A stretch of DNA of 57,646 nucleotides. Source: an uncultured Oscillospiraceae bacterium (GTDB lineage Bacteria > Bacillota > Clostridia > Oscillospirales > Oscillospiraceae). Both the position numbers and the translations under genes were made by a program. The stretch spans positions 1-57,646 of the forward strand of contig CAJUAC010000012.1 of NCBI GenBank assembly GCA_910583885.1, in the 5' to 3' direction. Positions within the stretch are counted from its first letter, which is position 1; each line of letters starts with the position of its first letter. Positions 1 through 7,499 of the stretch are shown piece by piece. The notes beneath the pieces were generated by a model. That model had not been told where the DNA came from. It ran no database searches and saw nothing but the letters and a program-made list of their open reading frames with translations.

Positions 1-107
1 GTGATGCCCTTGTAGTCCACCAGCACACCGGCGGCGGCGTTCTGCAGCTTGTTGGTCAGGTCGGCCACAATGGCCTGCTTCTCGCTCAGAACTTTTGCAT
101 TAGGCAT
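1..107 (-). CDS. rplJ: 50S ribosomal protein L10, N-terminal part (cut by window edge)
   Basis: The minus-strand frame starts at an ATG at 107 and runs off the left edge after 35 codons. It begins MPNAKVLSEKQAIV and contains AGVLVDYKGIT, the typical N-terminus of Firmicute L10. L10 forms the base of the ribosomal stalk, carries L7/L12 dimers and binds 23S rRNA. A ribosome binding site (GGAGGTG on the minus strand, 117-123) lies about 10 nt upstream. The preceding 155 nt form an L10 leader with its own promoter, so the gene should be autoregulated. rplL would be expected next, outside the window. Confidence 0.93.
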   Translation of the reverse strand, partial: MPNAKVLSEKQAIVADLTNKLQNAAAGVLVDYKGI

Positions 108-263
108 TCTTGTATTCACCTCCATTAGAATTCGCGGGAGTATGCGTTCAAGAACGGAAAACGGCCCTTGCGCATAGACGCAAGGACCGTGCTAATCAGT
201 AACAATCAGCAATCCTCGGCAGGGCTTACGGGGGCAGCCCCCACCTGCTGTCTTTGGAACGCA
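108..263 (-). ncRNA. L10 leader (ribosomal protein autoregulatory 5' UTR)
   Basis: The minus-strand transcript between the promoter and rplJ carries the CCAAAGACAGCAGGTG and CCTGCCGAGGA segments seen in L10 leaders, the binding site of the L10-L12 complex. Near its 3' end is a stem of about 11 bp (162-189) followed by TTTT on the minus strand (158-161), which looks like an attenuation terminator. Known role: excess L10 complex lowers rplJL expression. Boundaries are estimated from the promoter and the rplJ start. Confidence 0.8.
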
Positions 264-269
264 GGCATT

Positions 270-298
270 ATTATAACGGAGCCCCGGCAGATTGTCAA
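270..298 (-). promoter_or_regulatory. Sigma-A promoter of rplJ
   Basis: On the minus strand there is a perfect -35 TTGACA (293-298), a 17-bp spacer and a perfect -10 TATAAT (270-275). It lies between the end of the glycosyltransferase gene (360) and the L10 leader, so rplJ has its own strong promoter. Confidence 0.9.
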
Positions 299-359
299 GG
301 CTGTTTCCCCCATTTCTGCATCTTTTTTACGTTTTTCTGCCGCAGGCTGGCCCGGCACA

Positions 360-1526
360 TCAGCGGCTGCCGGATGCAGCCGGCATGGGATGGCCCTGTA
401 CAGACTGGTAGAGCTGCTCTGCTGCCGCGCCGAAGGCCTCAGCGGAGAATTTCCCGGCAGATACCCAGGCCGCCTGGGACATGCGCTCGCGCAGGCCGGC
501 GTCGGCACAAAAATCCTGGAGGTGCCGGGCAAAGTCCTCGGCGTGTTCGTACTGCCAGCCGTTCACACCGTCCTCCACCACGCCCTCCACGCAGGCGTCC
601 CGGCGGCAGAGTACGGGCAGGCCCGCCGCTAATGCCTCAAAATAGGTCAGGCCCTGGGTTTCGCTGGTGGAGGCGGTGATAAAGAGGTCGCCCAGGCGGT
701 AGTAATCCGGCGCCTCCGTGTGGGGCACCATACCTGTGTAAATCACATTCACGCCGCGCTCCCGGGCGTAGTCCAGCACCGCCTCCCGGTCCGGCCCGTC
801 GCCCACCAGCAGCACGGACACCTTCTGCTGGCCCGCTGCCGCCACCTGGTCCATCAGCTGTTCCAGGTTCTTTTCCTTGGCCATCCGGCCCAGGTACAGC
901 AGCACCGTGTGATCCTCCGGGATGCTCCAGCGCCGGCGCAGCGCTGCCAGCCGCTCCGGCGGCGGGGCCTCCCGGTACAGGCCCAGGTCCACGCCAGTGG
1001 GGATCACCTCGATCCGGCAGCGGATGCCATAGTCCCGCAGCAGCCGCTCCACCTTCTGGGTGGGCGCGACGATGCAGGCCGCCCGGCCGCAGATCCAGCG
1101 GGAGAAGGCCGATACGACGTATTTCCCCACCCGTACACTGGGGGAGAAGTAGTGGGTGTAGTCCTCGTATACCGTGTGGTAGGTATGGACAATGGGGATA
1201 CCCAGCCGGTTGGAGAGAACGTAGGCCGCCCGGAAGGTACTGAATTCGCACTGGGAATGGATCACGTCCGGCCGCCAGGCGATCAGCTCTTGCAGCATAC
1301 TCCGGGTGCGGTTTACCCGCAGGCGGGCCCCGGGATAGATCCTGTTGGCACTGACAGACCCCATGTAATAGATTGGACCGTCTTTATAGGTATGCAGACT
1401 GTTGGACAGTGTGACCACACGCACCTCGTGCCCCCGCGCCTCCAGCTCGCGCTGTAAGAGCAGCACAGAAGTTACAACACCGTTGACCACAGGCGCATAC
1501 CAGTCTGTTGTAATCAGAACTTTCAT
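360..1526 (-). CDS. GT4-family glycosyltransferase (glycolipid-type)
   Basis: A 388-aa GT-B fold glycosyltransferase. The N-terminus MKVLITTDWYAPVVNGV has the start typical of group 1/GT4 enzymes related to diacylglycerol glucosyl- or mannosyltransferases. The C-terminal half has the nucleotide-sugar signature E-x7-E (ETQGLTYFE, about residues 288-296). It probably transfers a sugar from a nucleotide donor to a membrane lipid; the exact acceptor cannot be told. I chose the ATG at 1526 because an AAAGGAG site lies 8 nt upstream; the frame is open a little further to 1544. It stands alone, ending 62 nt before the rplJ promoter. Confidence 0.85.
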   Translation of the reverse strand: MKVLITTDWYAPVVNGVVTSVLLLQRELEARGHEVRVVTLSNSLHTYKDGPIYYMGSVSANRIYPGARLRVNRTRSMLQELIAWRPDVIHSQCEFSTFRAAYVLSNRLGIPIVHTYHTVYEDYTHYFSPSVRVGKYVVSAFSRWICGRAACIVAPTQKVERLLRDYGIRCRIEVIPTGVDLGLYREAPPPERLAALRRRWSIPEDHTVLLYLGRMAKEKNLEQLMDQVAAAGQQKVSVLLVGDGPDREAVLDYARERGVNVIYTGMVPHTEAPDYYRLGDLFITASTSETQGLTYFEALAAGLPVLCRRDACVEGVVEDGVNGWQYEHAEDFARHLQDFCADAGLRERMSQAAWVSAGKFSAEAFGAAAEQLYQSVQGHPMPAASGSR

Positions 1527-1573
1527 ATGGCTCCTTTCCGACAAGACCGCTTTTGCAAGTTTTATGCATCCCG

Positions 1574-1602
1574 ATTATAGCAAATCCCGCCGGACAACAC
1601 AA
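1574..1602 (-). promoter_or_regulatory. Promoter of the glycosyltransferase gene
   Basis: The minus strand reads TTGTGT (1597-1602), a 17-bp spacer and a perfect TATAAT (1574-1579), about 50 nt upstream of the chosen ATG at 1526. Confidence 0.75.
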
Positions 1603-1714
1603 GCGGTATTTCTGTCCTTAAATGAATCGTAAAAATTTCTGCCAGCCATTTTCCATAAGGGCTGTGACAATCCTGCCGCCTGGGTTGAGTTGCTGGTGAA
1701 AGGAGGTCCTGCGT

Positions 1715-2165
1715 ATGGACAATCAGCCGCTGCCTGCGGGCTGCTGATAGCCGGGATCTGGCCCCTCAGCCAGATGATTCAGGAATATAAGTGGACACAG
1801 ATTGTCAGAAATTTTCAAACAGGTGCGGTTCGTGGGCCGGCAGCGAGCATGTGTGGTTTGGCAGTGCCAGGTATTCCCTATCCTATCTGCGCAGTTTGCA
1901 GGACCAGACCGTTGCGGCCATGCCTGGATTGGGGCTTGCGGTGGGCTGCGGGGTCAATGAGGAGACCAACCAGGTGGAGCTGGACATCCCCGAGGCCACC
2001 GATGCGGCATTGCGCCTGTTGGCGGAGCTGGATCCGACGGACGACGCCATCCTGGTCCGGGTGGGCCCCGCCGCCAGCACAGACCAGCTCCAGGAGCCCG
2101 GCGCAGCCATTCAGCCCGGCGACGGGGAACTGCCAAATAGGGAAAAAGTGGCCTCTGCCAGATAA
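1715..2165 (+). pseudogene. Degenerate or frameshifted gene of unknown function
   Basis: An AAAGGAGGT site is followed 6 nt later by ATG at 1715, but that frame stops after 11 codons. A different frame from 1791 to 2165 has protein-like content with an acidic, regular C-terminal part (VELDIPEATDAALRLLAEL, then ILVRVG). The good start signal, the early stop and the frame change suggest a decayed small gene, possibly the remnant of an exported protein. I do not recognise the family. The rest of the 1.53-2.26 kb interval holds only the glycosyltransferase and guaA promoters. It could also be a non-coding stretch with a chance open frame. Confidence 0.35.
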
Positions 2166-2170
2166 ATTTG

Positions 2171-2199
2171 TGGACTTTTGGCGGCCGGTAAGGTATACT
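2171..2199 (+). promoter_or_regulatory. Probable promoter of guaA
   Basis: TGGACT (2171-2176), a 17-bp spacer and TATACT (2194-2199) lie 60 nt upstream of guaA. The leader is too short for a purine riboswitch and none is visible. Confidence 0.55.
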
Positions 2200-2259
2200 G
2201 AACCAAACCGGCCCCAGGGCCGCAACATATTTTGACAGAATACAAGGGAGGGAGACGCT

Positions 2260-3801
2260 TTGTCCTATCAAACAGTCATTGTTTTGGACTTTGGCGGCCA
2301 GTACAACCAGCTAATTGCCCGGCGGGTCCGGGAGTGCGGCGTATACTGCGAGGTCAAGCCCTACACCACGCCCTTAGCGGAGCTGCGCGCCATGGAGCCC
2401 ATCGGCTTTATCTTCACCGGAGGCCCCAACTCGGTCTATCTGGACAGCTCACCCCAGGTGGATCCGGCCCTGTTTACGCTGGGCGTCCCGGTACTGGGGA
2501 TCTGCTATGGCTGCCAGCTGATGGCCCACACGCTGGGCGGGCGCGTCACGGAGGCCCAGGAGGACAGCGCCCGGGAGTACGGCAAGACGGAAACGTTTTA
2601 TAACACCGCCTGCCGGCTCTTCAAGGGGCTGCCGGAGAACGGTGTAAGCTGGATGAGCCATGGGGACTACATGGAGAAGGTTCCGGAAGGATTCGTCCTG
2701 GCGGCCCACTCCAAGGCCTGTCCTAACGTGGCAATTGCGGACGAGCAGCGGGGCTTCTACGGGGTGCAGTTCCATCCAGAGGTAAACCACACGGAAAACG
2801 GCGGGCAGATGATCCGCAACTTTCTTTATGAGGTCTGCGGTGCCAAGGGTGATTGGACCATGGGGGATTACAAGCGCACCGCCATTGCCTCTATCCGGGA
2901 GAAGGTTGGGGATGGACGGGTGTTGCTGGCGCTCTCCGGCGGCGTGGACAGCTCTGTCTGCGCAGCACTGCTGGCTGAAGCAGTTGGCGAACAGCTGACA
3001 TGTGTGTTTGTCGATCACGGCCTGATGCGCAAGAACGAGGGGAATGAGGTACAGGCGGCGTTCCAGCCCTGGGCGATGCACTTTGTCCGGGTGGATGCGG
3101 AGGCGCGGTTTTTGGGGAAACTGGCCGGGATCACAGAGCCGGAGCGGAAACGGAAGATCATCGGAGAGGAGTTCATCCGGGTTTTCGAGGAGGAGGCCAA
3201 GAAGATTGGCGCGGTGGATTTCCTGGCCCAGGGGACGATCTACCCCGATGTGATCGAGTCGGGGGCAGGCAATGCAGCGGTCATAAAAAGCCACCACAAT
3301 GTGGGCGGCCTGCCGGATTATGTGGACTTTAAGGAGATTATTGAGCCGCTGCGGCTGCTGTTTAAGGATGAGGTCCGTCAACTGGGACGGGAACTGGGAT
3401 TACCGGAGTATCTGGTCAGCCGCCAGCCCTTCCCCGGACCGGGGTTGGCGATCCGGGTGATCGGGGATCTGACCAAGGAGAAGCTGGATACGCTGCGGGA
3501 TGCAGATGCGATTTACCGCCAGGAGATTGCGAATGCAGGGCTGGACCGGGAGATCGGGCAGTATTTTGCGGTGCTGACGAATACGAGGTCTGTTGGTGTT
3601 ATGGGGGATGGCCGGACCTATGACTATACGCTGGCCCTGCGGGCTGTCACCACCAGCGACTTTATGACCGCCGATTGGGCCCGGATCCCTTACGAGGTGT
3701 TGGATTTGATTAGCTCCAGGATTGTAAATGAGGTGCCCGGGATAAACCGCATTTGCTATGATGTCACATCCAAGCCGCCGGCGACGATTGAGTGGGAATA
3801 A
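2260..3801 (+). CDS. guaA: GMP synthase (glutamine-hydrolysing)
   Basis: A 513-aa enzyme of normal length that converts XMP to GMP with ATP and glutamine, the last step of de novo guanine nucleotide synthesis, in the cytoplasm. The N-terminal class I glutamine amidotransferase domain shows the nucleophile loop GICYGCQ (Cys at about 82) and the H-x-E dyad near 172-174 (FHPEV). The ATP-pyrophosphatase domain has the P-loop LSGGVDSS near 225-232. The C-terminus is the conserved KPPATIEWE. Start is TTG with GGGAGGG upstream. The prophage integrase gene converges on its 3' end, and the 3' end of guaA is a known integration site for islands. Confidence 0.97.
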   Translation: MSYQTVIVLDFGGQYNQLIARRVRECGVYCEVKPYTTPLAELRAMEPIGFIFTGGPNSVYLDSSPQVDPALFTLGVPVLGICYGCQLMAHTLGGRVTEAQEDSAREYGKTETFYNTACRLFKGLPENGVSWMSHGDYMEKVPEGFVLAAHSKACPNVAIADEQRGFYGVQFHPEVNHTENGGQMIRNFLYEVCGAKGDWTMGDYKRTAIASIREKVGDGRVLLALSGGVDSSVCAALLAEAVGEQLTCVFVDHGLMRKNEGNEVQAAFQPWAMHFVRVDAEARFLGKLAGITEPERKRKIIGEEFIRVFEEEAKKIGAVDFLAQGTIYPDVIESGAGNAAVIKSHHNVGGLPDYVDFKEIIEPLRLLFKDEVRQLGRELGLPEYLVSRQPFPGPGLAIRVIGDLTKEKLDTLRDADAIYRQEIANAGLDREIGQYFAVLTNTRSVGVMGDGRTYDYTLALRAVTTSDFMTADWARIPYEVLDLISSRIVNEVPGINRICYDVTSKPPATIEWE

Positions 3802-3925
3802 CAGATTTTTCCGGCCGATAATCAATATATAGTATTATATAATCAAAAACACCCCGCGAGCGACACAATATCTTGTGTTGCTTGCGGGGTGCTTTTTTGC
3901 GGACCGTTGCAGAATCGTTGCACTT
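3778..3925. other. Candidate left attachment region of the prophage
   Basis: Host and phage sequence must join between the guaA stop (3801) and the integrase gene (3926). The last codons of guaA are a plausible core because elements often integrate there and restore the reading frame. The heptamer CGTTGCA occurs twice in direct orientation, at 3905-3911 and 3916-3922, 11 bp (about one helical turn) apart, which could be integrase arm sites. The matching right end lies outside the window, so the core cannot be defined. Confidence 0.35.
3850..3898 (+). terminator. Strong terminator between guaA and the integrase gene
   Basis: A 19-bp stem (3850-3868 with 3873-3891, two G-U pairs on the plus transcript) closes a 4-nt loop and is followed by CTTTTTTG. 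The minus strand also has a TTTTT run after the stem but with A-C mismatches, so it may act in both directions, most strongly for guaA. Confidence 0.85.
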
Positions 3926-5098
3926 CTATTTTTGAACCTGTTTTTCCGCTGTTTCGAGCCGGTTCGCCACATCCTCCAAGGACACCTCTCCAGCACCGAA
4001 AGAGGACGGGCCTGTGGATTCTCCCTTCTTCCATCGCTCTAAATCTGCGGCCATAATATCCATCTTGTCTGGGTACAGATGCGAGTAGGTTGACATAGCC
4101 ACCTCCACCGTATCCCCCAGGCGCTCGGCCACGGCCACGATGGTGTAGCCTAATTCCACCAGCAGAGCGGCATGGCTGTGCCGAAGGTCATGTATCCTGA
4201 TCCTCTGGATGCCTGCCGCCGCTGCCGCACGATCCAGTTCCTTGTTCAGCGTACCGTGGGTGAAATAGAAAATGCGGTCCCCCGGCTCAATCTCATAAAG
4301 GGCGCTAATGTACTGCTGCACCTCGTCGTAGAGGAACGGCGGCATGGATACATCCCGAACGCTGTTCTCCGTCTTGGGCGGGCCTGCAGTATCCTCGCCC
4401 CCCACCCGGTGGTGCGTTTTATTGATGCGAGCTGCACGAGAGGGCAATATGTCCGCTGGTGTCAGAGCCAAGCATTCCCCCACTCGGAGTCCAAGCCAAT
4501 ACATCAGCTCAAAGGCGACACGATATCCCCATTTTGAAACCTGCTCCACCACGGTTTCAAATTCGGTGGTTGTCCAGAATTTCATCTTGCCGCTCCGTTT
4601 TTTTCCCATGAAGCCCGCCGGAAGGCATGGGTTCTGCTGAAGACCATAGTACATCACTGCATAGTTGAAAATGGCAGACAGGCGGCTATTGACTGTGCGG
4701 AGGTACGAGGGTGCATATTTCCGCCCATTGTGCGGATTGATGGTGGACATCATTTCATTTTGCCACTTGCGAACGGTGACCGCATCGATTTTGTCCACCT
4801 GCAGCTTACCGAAAAACGGGAGCAGCCAAGTGTTGATGATGCTGTCCTGGGTCCCTCTGGTGGTCCCCCGGACACGGTGATCAGCGTCCTCCTGGTAGAG
4901 TTGCACCAGGGAAGCAAACGACATTTCGCAGCGCCGTTCCTGCTTCAGCAAAAATTCACGCTCATACTCCTGAGCATCCTTTTTCCGATCAAAGCCCTCC
5001 TTTTTCTTTGCACGCCGTTTTCCAGTCCAGTCGGTGTAACGGAGATAGGCGTACCATTTAGTCTTGCCGTCTTTGGTCTTATACGATTTTACTGACAT
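3926..5098 (-). CDS. int: Tyrosine recombinase, phage integrase
   Basis: A 390-aa tyrosine recombinase that would integrate and excise the prophage. The N-terminal 60 residues form an arm-type DNA-binding domain (YKTKDGKTKWYAYLRY), then a core-binding SAM-like domain, then the catalytic domain with LRVGECLAL (Arg), HDLRH (H and R near 303 and 306) and the nucleophile Tyr near 338 in TYSHLYP. The position usually held by His in LGH is Asp here (RLGDT), a variant I believe also occurs in other Firmicute phage integrases. The ATG at 5098 is chosen for its spacing from GGAGGT; the frame opens at 5110. It lies 44 nt downstream of the repressor gene in the same direction, so they are probably co-transcribed. 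Confidence 0.93.
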   Translation of the reverse strand: MSVKSYKTKDGKTKWYAYLRYTDWTGKRRAKKKEGFDRKKDAQEYEREFLLKQERRCEMSFASLVQLYQEDADHRVRGTTRGTQDSIINTWLLPFFGKLQVDKIDAVTVRKWQNEMMSTINPHNGRKYAPSYLRTVNSRLSAIFNYAVMYYGLQQNPCLPAGFMGKKRSGKMKFWTTTEFETVVEQVSKWGYRVAFELMYWLGLRVGECLALTPADILPSRAARINKTHHRVGGEDTAGPPKTENSVRDVSMPPFLYDEVQQYISALYEIEPGDRIFYFTHGTLNKELDRAAAAAGIQRIRIHDLRHSHAALLVELGYTIVAVAERLGDTVEVAMSTYSHLYPDKMDIMAADLERWKKGESTGPSSFGAGEVSLEDVANRLETAEKQVQK

Positions 5099-5142
5099 AG
5101 AAACACCCACCTCCCCGCCCCGGCCACCAACCGGGGCGCTTT

Positions 5143-5595
5143 TTATTCCTCGGACGGTTCCTGACGCTCGGCCTTGGCCTGCTCATCGGCCAGCTTCAGC
5201 AGATCCACATACTCCACCACCCGGCGCTTTGATTTCTTGGACAGACGCTGGAACCGGCCGGCCAGCGCCAGAATCTCCGGGTCCTTGATACAGTCCAGGA
5301 GCAGAGTTCGGTTTTCCTCCGAAAGTGTGTCGGCCCCTTCCACCAGGGCAACGGCATCCCAGACGATTTGCGGTGTGGCGCGGGATGTGCCGCGCTTCCG
5401 GTCATCAGACAGCCCCAAAATAAAATCCGCTGACACTCCATCGAAGATGATGACAAGCTGACGGAGCGTATCCTCTTGGAGCTGGATGCCGCCATTTTCA
5501 TATTTGGACACCACCGAGGGCTGCACCCCGAGCCGGGCAGCTAATTCCTTTTGGCTCAATCCCGCTTCTTTGCGGAGCATAGATACTCGATTCAT
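5143..5595 (-). CDS. XRE-family repressor (CI-like)
   Basis: A 150-aa protein with an N-terminal helix-turn-helix of the XRE/Cro-CI class (LSQKELAARLGVQPSVVSKY, about residues 14-33) and a helical C-terminal part without a visible LexA-type Ser-Lys protease dyad. It is divergent from a Cro-like gene across a region with operator-like repeats, so it should hold the lysogenic state. The ATG at 5595 has GGAGGT 7 nt upstream. Without a self-cleavage domain, induction may need an antirepressor or another signal. Confidence 0.85.
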   Translation of the reverse strand: MNRVSMLRKEAGLSQKELAARLGVQPSVVSKYENGGIQLQEDTLRQLVIIFDGVSADFILGLSDDRKRGTSRATPQIVWDAVALVEGADTLSEENRTLLLDCIKDPEILALAGRFQRLSKKSKRRVVEYVDLLKLADEQAKAERQEPSEE

Positions 5596-5621
5596 AACAT
5601 ACACCTCCAATTGTCCCTTTT

Positions 5622-5650
5622 ATTTTACTATTTCTTTTTGAGAAACACAA
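5622..5650 (-). promoter_or_regulatory. Leftward promoter of repressor and integrase
   Basis: The minus strand reads TTGTGT (5645-5650), 17 bp, TAAAAT (5622-5627), 27 nt before the repressor ATG. Confidence 0.65.
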
Positions 5651-5690
5651 GGAGAAATTTGCCGGAAAAGAAATTTCTTTTGAAAACGGC

Positions 5691-5719
5691 TTGACATTCC
5701 TAAAAGGAAGTGTTAGTAT
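5691..5719 (+). promoter_or_regulatory. Rightward early promoter
   Basis: A perfect -35 TTGACA (5691-5696), a 17-bp spacer and TAGTAT (5714-5719) with an extended TGn just before it. The spacer holds the inverted repeat TTCCTAAAAGGAA, so repressor binding there would block RNA polymerase. Confidence 0.8.
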
Positions 5720-5747
5720 AGGACTACGCAAAAGTTCCTTAAAAGAA
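5697..5747. promoter_or_regulatory. Operator-like repeats of the lysogeny switch
   Basis: TTCCTAAAAGGAA (5697-5709) is an inverted repeat with 5-bp arms inside the rightward promoter. A related TTCCTTAAAAGAA lies at 5735-5747, and a third copy, TTCCTTAAAAGAG, lies at 5968-5980 near the 3' end of the Cro-like gene. They are likely sites for the CI- and/or Cro-like proteins. Confidence 0.55.
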
Positions 5748-5770
5748 TTTTTAAGAAAGGGGGGTCAAGG

Positions 5771-5992
5771 ATGGCAAACAGGATGCGGGAGCTACGACTG
5801 GAGCACCATGAAACGCAGCGGGACCTGGCGGAGCTCTTGGGGCTTAAATCCGCAGTCCTTTACTGCAAACGGGAAATCGGCTATCATCCCGTAACGCTGG
5901 AGGAAGCCTTCAAGCTGTCCCTTCATTGGGGGCTTACCATTGAGGAGATTTTTTTTGCGGATGAAGTTTCCTTAAAAGAGAGCTCCGCCTAA
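5771..5992 (+). CDS. Small XRE-type regulator (Cro-like)
   Basis: A 73-aa protein that is almost entirely a helix-turn-helix domain (TQRDLAELLGLKSAVLYCKR, about residues 15-34). It is the first rightward gene after the divergent promoter, the place of Cro in lambdoid switches. Start ATG with AAGAAAGGGGGG upstream. It probably represses the leftward promoter and commits to lytic growth; this is inferred from position and size. Confidence 0.8.
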   Translation: MANRMRELRLEHHETQRDLAELLGLKSAVLYCKREIGYHPVTLEEAFKLSLHWGLTIEEIFFADEVSLKESSA

Positions 5993-6029
5993 TCTGAAAA
6001 AAGTTTACCACAAGGAAGGAGGATAATAA

Positions 6030-6512
6030 ATGCCCAGAAACGCCACGAAAGCGGCTGACAACGTGTTTTATCTCGCACGAAAAGCGGCGGAAAAGTGCAA
6101 CGACCATCTGGGAAGCCGTGAGGGTGCGGCGGAGGAAACCGGCATTGACCGTACCCGCCTGGCCCGCATCGAGGCCGGGGTCCTCGTTCCCTACCCCGAG
6201 GAAGTCCTGATGATGGCCCACGCCTACCAGGCCCCCCAGCTCTGCAATCACTACTGCGCCAGTCTCTGTCCGCTGGGCAAAAAGACGATCCCGCCCTGCG
6301 AGCTGCTTCAGATTGACCGACTGGCGCTCAAGGTCATGTCGGCCATGCAGGGGGCCAGCGGTGTGCAGCAGATTATTCTGGAGATTGCCGGCGATGGCCA
6401 GATCACTCAGGACGAGGTGCCCCAGCTGGAACAGGTGATGAAGAACCTGGAGGCTATGGAACGCGCTTCGATGGAGCTCCGCCTTTGGATGCAGAAGTAC
6501 GTCGGACAATAG
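6030..6512 (+). CDS. XRE-type helix-turn-helix protein, 160 aa
   Basis: An N-terminal HTH-like segment (REGAAEETGIDRTRLARIEA, about residues 31-50) is followed by a Cys-containing stretch (CNHYCASLCP) and an acidic helical C-terminus. The layout resembles clostridial phage XRE regulators of the early region. It follows the Cro-like gene by 38 nt with GGAAGGAGG upstream and is in the early operon. Its target is unknown; it could act as an antirepressor or early activator. Confidence 0.7.
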   Translation: MPRNATKAADNVFYLARKAAEKCNDHLGSREGAAEETGIDRTRLARIEAGVLVPYPEEVLMMAHAYQAPQLCNHYCASLCPLGKKTIPPCELLQIDRLALKVMSAMQGASGVQQIILEIAGDGQITQDEVPQLEQVMKNLEAMERASMELRLWMQKYVGQ

Positions 6513-6525
6513 GAGGGCCCACATC

Positions 6526-6723
6526 ATGGCAGATATTGAACGAAAGGAGCAGGAAGCCCCCAAGTACGTCAAGGTTCGGGAAGTCATGCAGTTGTGCGAG
6601 GTCAGCGAGAGCCGGGCCTACCGCATCATGCAGCAGCTCAACAAGGAGTTGGAGGCTCAGGGTTTTGTCACCACGGCGGGCCGGGTTTCCCGGAAGTATC
6701 TCATGGAGCGGCTCTATATTTAG
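6526..6723 (+). CDS. Small HTH protein, excisionase- or regulator-like
   Basis: A 65-aa basic protein with one predicted HTH (VMQLCEVSESRAYRIMQQLN) and a C-terminal VSRKYLMERLYI, as in small winged-helix proteins that bind DNA as Xis or as replication regulators. It lies 13 nt after the previous gene with AGGAGGG. Excisionase is one option because none is found next to the integrase; the evidence is size, fold type and place only. Confidence 0.6.
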   Translation: MADIERKEQEAPKYVKVREVMQLCEVSESRAYRIMQQLNKELEAQGFVTTAGRVSRKYLMERLYI

Positions 6724-6742
6724 CGGAAAGGAGTTGAATGCG

Positions 6743-6991
6743 GTGAAACTGAGCAGGAAGCAGTTCTCGGCAGCGTTGGAGCTGGTCATTGTCCTACTTG
6801 TGACGGCCCTGGTATTTCGCCTGGGTGTCGCCGTGGCAAAGGCGGAGCGAGGCTACGACGCTCATGGCGGGGAGTATATCCTCTTGGCGCTCCCGGTGCT
6901 CTACTATGCCGGGAAACAAACCCTGCAGGACTGGTTGGCGGACCTCCGGGAGATTCGGAGGGGCGGCCAGCCCTGGAGAAAGGAGGACTAA
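6743..6991 (+). CDS. Small membrane protein
   Basis: An 82-aa protein with two likely membrane segments (LVIVLLVTALVFRLGVAVA near 14-32, and EYILLALPVLYYAG near 44-57) and a charged C-terminal tail. The GTG start at 6743 has AAAGGAG at good distance; the nearby ATG at 6738 is followed at once by a stop in its frame. Function unknown; early-operon membrane proteins in phages are sometimes superinfection factors. Confidence 0.6.
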   Translation: MKLSRKQFSAALELVIVLLVTALVFRLGVAVAKAERGYDAHGGEYILLALPVLYYAGKQTLQDWLADLREIRRGGQPWRKED

Positions 6992-6996
6992 AACCG

Positions 6997-7131
6997 ATGC
7001 CCTATTACAACATTTGCCCTCACTGCGGCAGCCACCTTGACCCCGGAGAGCGGTGCGACTGCCAGAACAGAGGGCAGGAGCCGGAGCGGCGGGAGGCCGC
7101 TGAGACCAAAAAGGAGGAAAAATCTGCATGA
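6997..7131 (+). CDS. Tiny zinc-ribbon-like protein
   Basis: A 44-aa frame starting at ATG 6997 with AAAGGAGG upstream. It has C-x2-C near the start (CPHC) and C-x-C later (CDC), then a charged tail (EPERREAAETKKEEKSA). The four cysteines suggest a zinc knuckle. Its stop overlaps the next start (ATGA), a sign of coupled translation. Function unknown. Confidence 0.55.
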   Translation: MPYYNICPHCGSHLDPGERCDCQNRGQEPERREAAETKKEEKSA

Positions 7132-7496
7132 CGAACATCATCAAGGTCCAGTTTTTCAAGGGCGGCACCCCGGCGGGCAAGGCGTACAGCTACTACACGC
7201 CTGAGCCGGTGGATGTCGGAGACATCGTGGATATCAAGACCAACCACGGTACCGCCCGCGCCATGGTGGTCCAGGCGGATGTGCCGGAGGCGGAGATTGC
7301 CGCCTTCAAGCCCGCAGTCAAGACCATCATCGGCAAGTCGGCCTGCCGCTACGAGGAGTGCGCCGAGTTCACGGCCATCGGGGAGGGCGACCACATCTGC
7401 GGTGCTGATCCGCACAAGATGCCGGTCAGCGACTACGCCCCCACGGAGGACTACTTCTGGTGCAAAGGCGCCCATTTCTCCAGCATGGGGGAGTAG
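7128..7496 (+). CDS. Conserved-looking phage protein of unknown function
   Basis: A 122-aa protein coupled to the previous gene by ATGA. The N-terminal half is beta-rich (VQFFKGGTPAGKAYSYYT, then VDVGDIVDIKT) and resembles the short phage proteins that carry a 'GKAYSY...V.VGD.V' pattern. There are four cysteines in the C-terminal half. No enzyme motif is visible. It lies just before the recombination module. Confidence 0.6.
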   Translation: MTNIIKVQFFKGGTPAGKAYSYYTPEPVDVGDIVDIKTNHGTARAMVVQADVPEAEIAAFKPAVKTIIGKSACRYEECAEFTAIGEGDHICGADPHKMPVSDYAPTEDYFWCKGAHFSSMGE

Positions 7497-7499
7497 GCC

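Noticed and set aside
108..263. Riboswitch upstream of rplJ
   Set aside because: The conserved segments fit an L10 leader, and there is no known aptamer pattern.
2171..2259. Purine (guanine) riboswitch before guaA
   Set aside because: The leader after the promoter is only about 60 nt and lacks the three-way junction elements.
2449..3381. 310-codon minus-strand frame opposite guaA
   Set aside because: guaA is certain and the antisense product is not protein-like.
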